Shown: piece after piece, positions 7,210 through 15,104 of the stretch
How the letters are laid out: each line of letters starts with the position of its first letter
Position numbering within the stretch: the first letter of the stretch is position 1
Source: CAYTBN01 sp964436045
GTDB lineage: Bacteria > Myxococcota_A > UBA796 > UBA9615 > CAYRNR01
Direction: 5' to 3'
Assembly (NCBI GenBank): GCA_964436045.1
Contig: CAYTBN010000027.1
Coordinates: 1 to 64,000, forward strand
DNA length: 64,000 nucleotides
Program-made: the position numbers and the translations under genes
The notes under the pieces: model-generated
Databases searched by the model: none
What the model saw: the letters and a program-made list of their open reading frames with translations, nothing else
What the model was told of the DNA's origin: nothing

Positions 7210-9021
7210 TCAGACCCGCCCGGAGCGCCAGATACCCCACAGCAGGATGCACCATGTGGAGAATGCCAGCCCGAAGCCGAAGATCGAGAGCAACGGGATG
7301 TTCCAGATGCGCAGGCTCTGGTCCAGCAGGGCCACCGAGGAACCCAGGACCAGGCCGACCACCACCAGCGCCAGGATGATCCGGTTGACCGATCGTTCGC
7401 GCAGATCCAGCTCCTCGCGCGGGGTCTCGATGATCACCGGCACCTTCATCCGGCCGGCCTGGTAGTCGTCCATCGCCTGGTTGACCAGCACGGGCAGCCG
7501 GTCCATCACGGTGGTGAACGAAGCGAACATCCCCAGCAGATCGCGGCGCACGCGCTCGGGGGCAAACCGGCGCGCCGCGAGCTGCTGGATGTACGGTGTC
7601 ATCTCCTCGACCGGGTTCAGCTCGTGCAGGAGGGTCTTGGCCAGCCCCTCGGTGGTCACCAGCGCCTTCATCAGCATCGTGAACCCGGATGCCATCCGGA
7701 TCCGGTAGCGGATGCAGCCGGCGGCCAGCTCGCGCAGGAAGCCGCCGAGCTGGATGTCCTGCATCGACTTGCCGACGAAGTAGCGGTCCATCACCTCGAG
7801 CACGTCGTTCTCGAAGGCCACGTAGTTGACGGGCACCTCCTTGATCCCGATCGCGTAGAAGATCCGCGCGATGGTGCGGAAGTCCCGCCGCTGCAGGGCG
7901 AAGATGATGGCCACGATCTGGTCGATCATCTCCTCGGACAGCCGGCCGATCATGCCGAAGTCCAGCAGCCCCAGGCCGCCCTCCTTCATCACCAGCACGT
8001 TGCCCGGGTGCAGGTCGCCGTGGAAGAACCCGTCGGCGAACAGCATCTTGAACGCCGACTGCAGGTAGGCCCGGCCGACCACGTCCATGTCGTAGCCCGC
8101 GGCGCGGGCGTCGCGGATCGGGATGCCGCCCAGCCGCTCCATGGTCAGCACGCCGGCCTCGGTCAGATCGTCGACCACCTCGGGGATGTGGATGTCCGGC
8201 TCGTCGACGAAGTTGTCCCGGATCCGCCGCAGGTTGCCCGCCTCGATGGTGAAGTCGGTCTCGGCCCGCACCGACTTGTCGATCTCGCTGAGGATGCCCG
8301 GCAGGTCGACCATCCGCGCTTCGGGGAACTGGGACTCCACGGAGCGGGCCAGGAAGGCCAGGATCGAGATGTCGGTGGTGATGCGCTTACGCACACCCGG
8401 CCGCCGCACCTTGATCACCACCTGGCTGCCGTCGTGGAGCTCGGCGGCGTGGACCTGGGCGATGGAGGCGCTGGCCAGGGGCTCGGGCTCCACGCTGCGG
8501 TAGAGTTCGCTGCTGGGCTTGCCGAGGGAGTCGGAGATGCCCTTCTCGATCACCTCCAGCGGCAACGGATCCACCTGGTCCTGCAGGGAGGAGAACTCCT
8601 GGCACCAGTCGTCCGGGATCAGGTCGGGGCGCGTCGAGAGGATCTGGCCAATCTTGACGAAGGTCGGTCCCAGCTCCACCAGGGTGGAGCGGGCCCGGGC
8701 CTTCATCGGCAGGTTGGCTACCTCCTCGTCGTCCTCCTTGCGCTTCCACAGCCCGAAGGTGGACAGCACCGAGGTCACCAGGTCGGCGGCGCTGCCGAAG
8801 AACAACACCACCGAGCGGCGGGCGCGGGCGAAGAAGCCTTCGGGTCCCGTGTCCACGAGCCCGGCCTGGTAGGCGATGGCGCCGGAGAGCATCACGTGGC
8901 CGACCAGGTGGCCGAACCCGTGCTTGACAAGCACCTGGATGATCTCGCGCAGCCGGTTGATGTCGACCAGCGCGCGGCGGAGGCCGCGGGTGGTGCGCAG
9001 AACCTGGCGGAAGAGACCCAT
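7210..9021 (-). CDS. ubiB: UbiB/ABC1/ADCK-family atypical kinase
   Basis: A 603-residue member of the UbiB family, membrane-associated atypical kinase-like ATPases needed for ubiquinone or related lipid metabolism. Motifs are in order: KIGQ within FVKIGQILSTRPDLIP (about 121-136), the Ala-rich loop ASASIAQVH (183-191) replacing the P-loop, VIKVRRP with Lys204, ETDF (254-257), FHGDLHPGN (333-341) and LLDFG (352-356). Two hydrophobic helices near the C-terminus (about 540-595) should anchor it in the inner membrane. The ATG at 9021 starts the family-like N-terminus; no Shine-Dalgarno is visible, and TAGACT ends 7 nt upstream. No other quinone gene lies in the window, so the pathway is inferred from the family. 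Confidence 0.9.
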   Translation of the reverse strand: MGLFRQVLRTTRGLRRALVDINRLREIIQVLVKHGFGHLVGHVMLSGAIAYQAGLVDTGPEGFFARARRSVVLFFGSAADLVTSVLSTFGLWKRKEDDEEVANLPMKARARSTLVELGPTFVKIGQILSTRPDLIPDDWCQEFSSLQDQVDPLPLEVIEKGISDSLGKPSSELYRSVEPEPLASASIAQVHAAELHDGSQVVIKVRRPGVRKRITTDISILAFLARSVESQFPEARMVDLPGILSEIDKSVRAETDFTIEAGNLRRIRDNFVDEPDIHIPEVVDDLTEAGVLTMERLGGIPIRDARAAGYDMDVVGRAYLQSAFKMLFADGFFHGDLHPGNVLVMKEGGLGLLDFGMIGRLSEEMIDQIVAIIFALQRRDFRTIARIFYAIGIKEVPVNYVAFENDVLEVMDRYFVGKSMQDIQLGGFLRELAAGCIRYRIRMASGFTMLMKALVTTEGLAKTLLHELNPVEEMTPYIQQLAARRFAPERVRRDLLGMFASFTTVMDRLPVLVNQAMDDYQAGRMKVPVIIETPREELDLRERSVNRIILALVVVGLVLGSSVALLDQSLRIWNIPLLSIFGFGLAFSTWCILLWGIWRSGRV

Positions 9022-9165
9022 GGGCGGGAGTCTACCGCAATCGGGGTTTCGGCTGCCCGCGGCGGTCCATCCCCCTCGACACCGCGGTAGGGTTCCCGCT
9101 CCAGCCGGCCGTGGCATTCGTCCCGATCGTCCGGCACCAGCGCCACCCGCGGATGGGGTCCGGGG
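9022..9165. other. Intergenic region upstream of ubiB
   Basis: 144 bp between the S9 peptidase stop and the ubiB start, both on the minus strand. On that strand TAGACT at 9034-9029 is a -10-like hexamer 7 nt from the ubiB ATG. I see no -35 match at 17 nt, no hairpin with a T-run and no small gene. Confidence 0.5.
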
Positions 9166-11169
9166 TCACTTCAGGTGCTCGTCGAACCAGCGGATCATGT
9201 GCCGCAGCCGCTCCCGACGATGGACCGGCGTGCCGCTGCGCGACAGCCCGTGTCCCTCGCCGGGGAAGACCACCAGCTCGGCCTCGACCCCGTGCACGAT
9301 CAAGGCGGTGAACAGCTGCTCGGCCTGGTTCAGGGGCACCCGGACGTCGTTCTCGCTGTGGACCAGCATCGTCGGAGTCTTGATCTGCGGCGCGTAGGTC
9401 AGCGGCGACCAGCGGGCATAACCGTCGGGGTTGGACCAGGGAGTGCCCTCCAGGTCCCACTCGGCGAAGAACTGCTCGTCGCTGGTGCCGTACTCGCTGA
9501 CCTGCTCGGTCACGGCCCGGGCCAGAACCGCCGCGCCGAAGCGGTCGGTCTGGCCGATGGCGTAACCGGCCAGGAAGCCTCCGTAGCTGCCGCCCGTGAT
9601 GCCCAGCCGGGCCGGGTCGCCCAGGTGGTTGTCCACGGCCCAGTCGACCGCGGCGACCAGATCCTGGTAGGGCGCGCCGCCCCAGTCGCCGCGGATGGCA
9701 TCGACGAACGCCTGGCCGTATCCCAGCGAGCCGGTGAAGTTGACCGCCAGCACCGCGTAGCCCGCACCGGCCAGGGCCTGGATCTCCGGGTCCCACCGCT
9801 CGCCGAAGCACCACTGCGGTCCGCCGTGGAGAGTCACCACCAGCGGTGGCGGCCGCACCTTGGACGTCCAGGCCGGCGGGTAGTACCAGACCTGGATCCG
9901 GGCCCCCGACGGACTCTCCACCCATGCCCGGCGTGGTGTCGCCCGCCGGACGTCGTCCTCGAAACCCGCGTTGTGCCCGGTGAGGAACCGCTTGCCCGCG
10001 GGATCATCCCAGGCCAGCGGCACCAGCTCACCGCCCAGCTCCAGCTGCCAGAGCTCGGAGGGGCGATCGGCGGCCGTGGCCAGGCCGACGGTGGTGCCGC
10101 CGGACGTGTGGAAGCCCCAGAGCCAGCCCGCACCCGTGGTCAGGGGGGTCATCTGCCCGGGGTGGGCGGGATCGATCTGACCCAGCTGCCAGGTTCCTTC
10201 GTGGTCGACCAACAGGATCAGGGTTCCGTCGTCGGCCACCTGATAGCGGAAGACGTGGTGGTCCAGGTTGTCGGTGACCTCGGTGGGCTCGCCCCCGCCC
10301 GCCGGCCAGGCCAGCACCCGCCGCCGGCCACTCTCGTAGCCGGCCTCGAGGATCGAGCGGGTGTAGACCACCGCGCCGTCGGGGGACCAGGCCGGGTAGT
10401 GGTCCGGGCCGCCGTTGTCGGTCAGCAACCGGGCCGCGCCCCCAGTCGCCGGCAACAGCCAGACCCCGGTGTCGATGGAAAAATCGCCCTCGTGCTCGGG
10501 CTCGCGGACCACGGCCACGGTCCCGCCGTCGGGGCTGACCGCAAACTCGCCGTGCTCGTGGTCCCCGTGGGACAGCCGCCGCCCCTCCCCCCCCGCGGCG
10601 GGCACCCGGTAGAGGTGGGCGAAGCGTCCCTGTTCGCGGAAGGCGCCCTTGCGGTACAGCAGGTCCCGGTGGACCGCCACGTCGTCGCCGGCCAGCACGT
10701 CGGCCTCGGCAGCGGGCTCGCCCCGGCTCAGGTAGAGCAACCCACTGCCGTCGGGCAGCCACACCGGGTGCCAGACACCACCCGGCTGGTCGGTCACCTG
10801 CCGCGGCTCGCCGACCATGCCGTCGAAGCACCAGATCTGCATGCCCCCCGAGCGGTTCGACAGGAACGCCAGCGAGGTGCCGTCGGGGGACCAGCGGGGG
10901 GCCTGGTCGCGGCTGGCCGACGTGGTCAGCTGGACCGGACCGGGCGAATCCGGAGCCGTGGACACGTACCAGAGGTCCCGCTGTATCTCGTTGGCCTCCA
11001 GCGAGCAGCTCCGCAGCACGTAACTGACGGCGGTGCCGTCGGGGGAGACCCTGGCCTCCTCGATGGACGCCGGGCCACAGACGTGGTCCGGACGGAACGC
11101 GTCCGCCGCGGCGGGGGTCCAAAGAAGGACTGCGCCCAGCAGGAGCGGAACGATCAGCAACGCGCGCAT
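9166..11169 (-). CDS. Exported S9 family prolyl-oligopeptidase-type peptidase
   Basis: A 667-residue serine peptidase. The ATG at 11169 is chosen because GGAGG lies 5 nt upstream and a clean signal peptide follows (MRALLIVPLLLGAVLL, cleavage near AAA-DA); the frame is open 33 nt further. The first two thirds are a TolB/WD40-like beta-propeller with repeats of the type RWSPDGTSLAFLSN and AWSPDGAVVYTRS. The C-terminal alpha/beta-hydrolase has the nucleophile in GITGGSYGGF (Ser528), then an Asp in SENDVRVP (608) and a His in GEGHGLSR (640), the expected triad order. It should hydrolyse oligopeptides in the periplasm or outside. It is divergent from rseP and monocistronic. Confidence 0.9.
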   Translation of the reverse strand: MRALLIVPLLLGAVLLWTPAAADAFRPDHVCGPASIEEARVSPDGTAVSYVLRSCSLEANEIQRDLWYVSTAPDSPGPVQLTTSASRDQAPRWSPDGTSLAFLSNRSGGMQIWCFDGMVGEPRQVTDQPGGVWHPVWLPDGSGLLYLSRGEPAAEADVLAGDDVAVHRDLLYRKGAFREQGRFAHLYRVPAAGGEGRRLSHGDHEHGEFAVSPDGGTVAVVREPEHEGDFSIDTGVWLLPATGGAARLLTDNGGPDHYPAWSPDGAVVYTRSILEAGYESGRRRVLAWPAGGGEPTEVTDNLDHHVFRYQVADDGTLILLVDHEGTWQLGQIDPAHPGQMTPLTTGAGWLWGFHTSGGTTVGLATAADRPSELWQLELGGELVPLAWDDPAGKRFLTGHNAGFEDDVRRATPRRAWVESPSGARIQVWYYPPAWTSKVRPPPLVVTLHGGPQWCFGERWDPEIQALAGAGYAVLAVNFTGSLGYGQAFVDAIRGDWGGAPYQDLVAAVDWAVDNHLGDPARLGITGGSYGGFLAGYAIGQTDRFGAAVLARAVTEQVSEYGTSDEQFFAEWDLEGTPWSNPDGYARWSPLTYAPQIKTPTMLVHSENDVRVPLNQAEQLFTALIVHGVEAELVVFPGEGHGLSRSGTPVHRRERLRHMIRWFDEHLK

Positions 11170-11261
11170 GCGAACCTCCGACCGGCGACCACACGAGGGC
11201 ACCTGGCGGTCACGCCCATGCTACCGCGGGCCCGACGCAAACCCGAACAGGGCGGGCGGGT

Positions 11262-11290
11262 TTGACCATCGGCCCGCCGATGACCATAGT
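11262..11290 (+). promoter_or_regulatory. Sigma-70-like promoter for rseP
   Basis: TTGACC (11262-11267), a 17-nt spacer, then CATAGT (11285-11290): five of six matches at -35 and four of six at -10, with ideal spacing. The ATG at 11320 lies 29 nt downstream, with a purine-rich AGGGAAGGAAG ribosome site between. Confidence 0.6.
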
Positions 11291-11319
11291 GTTCCGGCAC
11301 AGGGAAGGAAGACGCCAAC

Positions 11320-13227
11320 ATGGCTCTGAAGGTGCTGTACTGGGCCGAGGTCGTGCTGGGCTTCGGGGCCCTGATCTTCGTACACGAGCTGGGACACTTC
11401 CTGGCTGCCAAGTGGAACGGGGTCAAGGTCCTTCGGTTTGCCATCGGCTTCGACTTCTGGGGGATCCGGCTTTTCCGCAAGACCCTCGGTGAGACCGAGT
11501 ACGTGATCGGTGCCTTCCCGCTGGGCGGCTACGTCAAGATGCTGGGCCAGGAGGACTTGCCCAAGAAGGGGGAGGAGGAGCCGGTCTATCCCTCCGGCCA
11601 CTTCATGACCCGTTCGGTCTGGGCCAGGACCCAGATCATCTCGGCGGGGGTGATTGCCAACTTCCTGCTGGCGTTCCTCCTGTGCTACGGCGCCTATCTG
11701 GTCGGCTACCACCGTTACGTGCCCGAGGTGGGTTCGGTGGGCTTCGAGTCGCTGGAAGCCGGGCTGCGCCCGGGCGACGTGGTGGTGAGCATCGGCGGCG
11801 ATCACGTGGAGTCGTGGACCGAGTTGTTCATGGCCTACGCGCTGTCGGAAGCGGGCCAGGACGTGGACGTCGTCGTGGATCGGGATGGGGAGCGGGTCGA
11901 GCTGCAGCTCCCCGTGCTGCGGGACCCCGCCGATCCGATCAACTTCCCCGACTTCGAGCGGGCCATCGGCCTGCAGGTGGCCGGCATCGTCAAGGACTCG
12001 CCGGCCGAGGAGCACGGCGTCCTCGGCGGTGACCACCTGGTCGCCCTGGACGGCGAGACGCTGACGGGCTGGAATCACTTCAGCGCCCTCGTCTCGCGCC
12101 GCCCGGGGGAGACCGTCGCCCTGGAGGTCCAGCACGTCGACGACCGGGGACGTCGGGCGGAGCAGGAGGTCATCCAGCTGACCCTGGACGAGGCGGACGA
12201 CGTCTACGCCCCCAGCCGCGGCCTGGGGATGGGCCCGGGCGAGGACCCGACCATCGACGCCGTCCTGTCGGACTCGCCGGCCTCACGGGCCGGGCTCCAG
12301 TCCGGCGACCGGATCACCGCCGTCGACGGCATCAACACACCCTACTGGCGCGATGTCTGGTTGGCGCTCGAGTACGGCGACGGGGGTCAGCCGCGGGCGC
12401 TGAGCATGGAGCGGGGCGGACAGCCCCTCGCACTGTCCGTGGTCCCCGAGGCCGCCCAGCACTGGGGCATCGGGATCTGGGGCCTGCCGGTCCTCGGTGT
12501 GGTCCACCGCTCGCCCGACGCGCCCCGCATCGGCGTCCTCGAGGTCGGCGGACCGGCGGACGCCTCCGGACTGCAGCGCGGCGACAAGCTGGTCAGCCTG
12601 GCCTACGACGACGACGAGCAAGGTGAGCAGGTCATCGAGCTGTTCAGCTGGAACCACGTCTACGTGGTGCTCTCGCGCCTGCCGGACGACTCCTGGGTTC
12701 GCGTCACCGTCGACCGCGACGGCCTGGAGATGGTCAAGAGCATCCAGGTCACACCCGACTCCAGCGGCAAGCGACGGGGGATGGTGGGCGTCTACGGCAG
12801 CCTCATGCAGGAGAAGGTCCGCATGGGGCCCATCGAGGCGATCGGGCCCTCGTTGGCCAAACCCTTCACCCTGTTCGACGAGTTCCTCAAGGGCTTCCGG
12901 GCGATGTTCACGGGGCGGGTCAGCCCCAAGACCATCTCCGGCCCGGTGGGCATCCTGTCGATGACCTATTCGGCGGCCTCCCAGGGCATGGGGGACCTGC
13001 TGCTGCTACTGGCGCTGATCTCGGTGAACCTGGCGATCGTCAACTTCCTGCCGATCCCGATCACCGACGGCGGCCACTTCATGTTCCTGCTGTACGAGAA
13101 GATCCGCGGGCGCAGGATGAGTGAGGAGGTCCAGGGCGTCCTGCTGTGGGCCGGACTGGCGTTCCTGCTGGCGGTCTTCGTCCTGGTCACGTGGAACGAT
13201 CTGGCGCGAATCATCTTCAAGCAGTGA
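11320..13227 (+). CDS. rseP: RseP-type site-2 intramembrane metalloprotease with four PDZ-like domains
   Basis: A 635-residue M50 zinc metalloprotease of the RseP/RasP family, which cleaves transmembrane anti-sigma factors and other type II membrane segments. The zinc site HELGH (His22-Glu23-His26) lies in the first membrane helix; the distal ligand region is PIPITDGGHFMF in the C-terminal membrane part, where TDGG replaces the usual LDGG but keeps the Asp. Between them I count four PDZ-like units, each with an A/S-GL-x-x-GD core: LEAGLRPGDVVVSIGG, EEHGVLGGDHLVALDG, ASRAGLQSGDRITAVDG and DASGLQRGDKLVSLAYD. E. coli RseP has two and is about 450 residues, so the extra length is all periplasmic. 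No anti-sigma factor or bam gene is adjacent. Confidence 0.92.
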   Translation: MALKVLYWAEVVLGFGALIFVHELGHFLAAKWNGVKVLRFAIGFDFWGIRLFRKTLGETEYVIGAFPLGGYVKMLGQEDLPKKGEEEPVYPSGHFMTRSVWARTQIISAGVIANFLLAFLLCYGAYLVGYHRYVPEVGSVGFESLEAGLRPGDVVVSIGGDHVESWTELFMAYALSEAGQDVDVVVDRDGERVELQLPVLRDPADPINFPDFERAIGLQVAGIVKDSPAEEHGVLGGDHLVALDGETLTGWNHFSALVSRRPGETVALEVQHVDDRGRRAEQEVIQLTLDEADDVYAPSRGLGMGPGEDPTIDAVLSDSPASRAGLQSGDRITAVDGINTPYWRDVWLALEYGDGGQPRALSMERGGQPLALSVVPEAAQHWGIGIWGLPVLGVVHRSPDAPRIGVLEVGGPADASGLQRGDKLVSLAYDDDEQGEQVIELFSWNHVYVVLSRLPDDSWVRVTVDRDGLEMVKSIQVTPDSSGKRRGMVGVYGSLMQEKVRMGPIEAIGPSLAKPFTLFDEFLKGFRAMFTGRVSPKTISGPVGILSMTYSAASQGMGDLLLLLALISVNLAIVNFLPIPITDGGHFMFLLYEKIRGRRMSEEVQGVLLWAGLAFLLAVFVLVTWNDLARIIFKQ

Positions 13228-13229
13228 AG

Positions 13230-13250
13230 AGGCGTCAGGCGTCAGGCGTC
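13230..13250. repeat. Triple heptamer repeat AGGCGTC downstream of rseP
   Basis: Three perfect head-to-tail copies of AGGCGTC begin 2 nt after the rseP stop codon, followed by a diverged fourth (GGGCGGA). The identical 21-bp array occurs again at 21556-21576, just after rlmH. It is too short for a coding or CRISPR repeat. Confidence 0.85.
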
Positions 13251-13296
13251 GGGCGGAAGAGGGGAAGCGGGCTTCCCCGTCAGTTTGGGGTAGACG

Positions 13297-15003
13297 ATGG
13301 GCAAACAATCCACGAACGAGACCTCGGCGCCCGCCTGGGCCGACACCCTGCGGCGGCGCTACCTGGCCGAGGAGGCGAGCCTCTTCCTGGTTCACGGCAA
13401 CGTGCGCGACCTGGTGCCCGTGGGCGACGGCTACGCCACCTTGGAGGAGTACATCGAACGGCTGCTGGCCAGGACCAAGGAGGTGGTCTGCTTCTACGAC
13501 TACAGCCGCGGACTGCGTTTCTCCCGGCGCGGGATGAAGGAGAAGTTCCTGCTGACCGCCAACACCCGTCGCATCCTGCGTGGCCAGGCGGAGATCGACG
13601 ACGACTTCCCCAAGGACCCGCTGCGGCTGTTCCCGATCCTCGAGGACTTCGTCACCGATCCTGCGGCCCACGGCGCGCTGGTGATGGACTACGTGGAAAC
13701 CGTGGTGCCGGCGGGCGACATCTCGTTCATGGGCGCCGAGGACCGGAGCTCGCTGGTCACCCTGCAGCGCTGGACCGCGGACCCGGCGATCCTGGGCAGC
13801 GACAACCTGATCATCCTGCTGACCGAGAGCCTGCCCGACGTCAATCGCAAGGTGCTGCACTGCCCCCAGCTGTCGACCATCGAGGTCCCGATGCCGGACC
13901 TGGACGCGCGGAAGGCCTTCATCCGCCACCTGCGGGAGGAGTACCCCGCCCCGGGCATCCGCGCCGAGCTGCTGGCCCAGATCACCGCCGGGCTGACCCT
14001 GGTCCAGATCGAGGGCATCTTCCGCCAGGTGCGACAGGGCGGTGGCAAGATCTCCTTCGATGTGGTCAGCGAGGCCAAGCGGCGGATCATCGAGCAGGAG
14101 TGCTTCGGGTTGATCGAGTTCGTGCGGTCGGACCACGACTTCAAGGCGGTCGGCGGACTCGACGAGAACAAGGCGGTGCTGAACCGCGTGTCGGACAACC
14201 TCAAGAAGGGGCGCAAGGCGCGGGTGCCGATGGGCATCCTCTTCGTCGGGCCGATGGGGACCGGCAAGACCTTCGTGGCCGAGGCGTTCGCCAACGAGTG
14301 CGAGCTGACCTGCGTCAAGTTCAAGAACTTCCGCGAGAAGTGGGTCGGTTCCACCGAGGGCAACCTGGAGCGGATCCTCAACGTGATCAAGGCCATGGGT
14401 TACGTGCTGGTGATGATCGACGAGGGCGACCGCTCGATGGGCGGCGGCAGCGGGGAGACCGACGGCGGCACCTCGTCCCGGGTCACCGCACGGCTCAAGG
14501 AGTTCATGAGCGACACCAGCCACCGGGGCTCGATCATCTTCATCATGATGACGAACCGCCCGGACAAGCTGGACGCGGACATGAAACGCCCGGGCCGCTT
14601 CGACCTCAAGCTGCCGTTCTTCTTCCCCCAGACCACCGACGAGCGGGCCAACATCACCCGGGCCCTGGCGCACAAGAACAAGATCAACCACGGGATCCGT
14701 AGCTTCAAGAAGGTGGGCGAGGCCACCGACGGCATGAGCGGGGCCGAGATCGAGGCGGTCCTGCTGTCCGCCATCGGTCTGGCCGAGGAAGAGGGCAAGG
14801 ACAAGATCACCGAAAAGCACGTGCGCGACGCCATCGCCGACTACATCCCCAGCCGCGACACGGTGATGCTGGACTACATGGCGATGCTCGCCGTGTTCGA
14901 GTGCTCGTCCCGCCGGCTCCTCCCCGAACGCTACCAGCGGGTCGATACCGACGAACTCAACAACCGCATCCGCTTGATGCGGACTCAGCTGCTTACGCGC
15001 TAG
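13297..15003 (+). CDS. Ycf46-like AAA+ ATPase
   Basis: A 568-residue AAA+ protein. The N-terminal half (to about 270) is a degenerate ATPase-like region of the Ycf46 type, with stretches such as NLIILLTESLPDVN and LTLVQIEGIFRQVRQG. The C-terminal half is a classical AAA module: GGLDENKAVL entry, Walker A GPMGTGKT (about 318-325), Walker B VLVMIDEGD (about 369-377), sensor-1 IMMTNRPDKL and arginine-finger region KRPGRFDLKLPF. It lacks membrane helices and a protease domain, so it is not FtsH. Ycf46 homologues are known from plastids and cyanobacteria but are poorly understood. It follows rseP by 69 nt and may share its transcript. The physiological role is unknown. Confidence 0.82.
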   Translation: MGKQSTNETSAPAWADTLRRRYLAEEASLFLVHGNVRDLVPVGDGYATLEEYIERLLARTKEVVCFYDYSRGLRFSRRGMKEKFLLTANTRRILRGQAEIDDDFPKDPLRLFPILEDFVTDPAAHGALVMDYVETVVPAGDISFMGAEDRSSLVTLQRWTADPAILGSDNLIILLTESLPDVNRKVLHCPQLSTIEVPMPDLDARKAFIRHLREEYPAPGIRAELLAQITAGLTLVQIEGIFRQVRQGGGKISFDVVSEAKRRIIEQECFGLIEFVRSDHDFKAVGGLDENKAVLNRVSDNLKKGRKARVPMGILFVGPMGTGKTFVAEAFANECELTCVKFKNFREKWVGSTEGNLERILNVIKAMGYVLVMIDEGDRSMGGGSGETDGGTSSRVTARLKEFMSDTSHRGSIIFIMMTNRPDKLDADMKRPGRFDLKLPFFFPQTTDERANITRALAHKNKINHGIRSFKKVGEATDGMSGAEIEAVLLSAIGLAEEEGKDKITEKHVRDAIADYIPSRDTVMLDYMAMLAVFECSSRRLLPERYQRVDTDELNNRIRLMRTQLLTR

Positions 15004-15067
15004 CGCCAGGCTCCGGGCGGCCGGAGCCCGGCGATAGCCGAGCAAGGCCTGGTCCGGGAGCGTCGCG

Positions 15068-15096
15068 TTTGCTTTTCCGCCGCAGCGGCCTACCTT
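15068..15096 (+). promoter_or_regulatory. Possible promoter for gpmI, very short leader
   Basis: TTGCTT (15069-15074), a 16-nt spacer and TACCTT (15091-15096). The -10 ends 8 nt before the gpmI ATG at 15105 and no Shine-Dalgarno lies between, so the mRNA would have little or no 5' leader. Both hexamers are weak matches. Confidence 0.35.
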
Positions 15097-15104
15097 ACTC
15101 CACC

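Noticed and set aside
13297..15003. FtsH protease
   Set aside because: The AAA module resembles FtsH, but no HEXXH, no zinc protease domain and no membrane helices are present; the N-terminal half matches the Ycf46 pattern.
13006..15045. Long open frame antisense to the AAA+ gene, with similar ones antisense to gpmI (15090-16898), ubiB (7003-9090) and the S9 peptidase (9175-11265)
   Set aside because: They mirror real genes, have the His/Val/Gln/Gly-rich composition of reverse-strand GC-rich codons, no domains and no ribosome sites.
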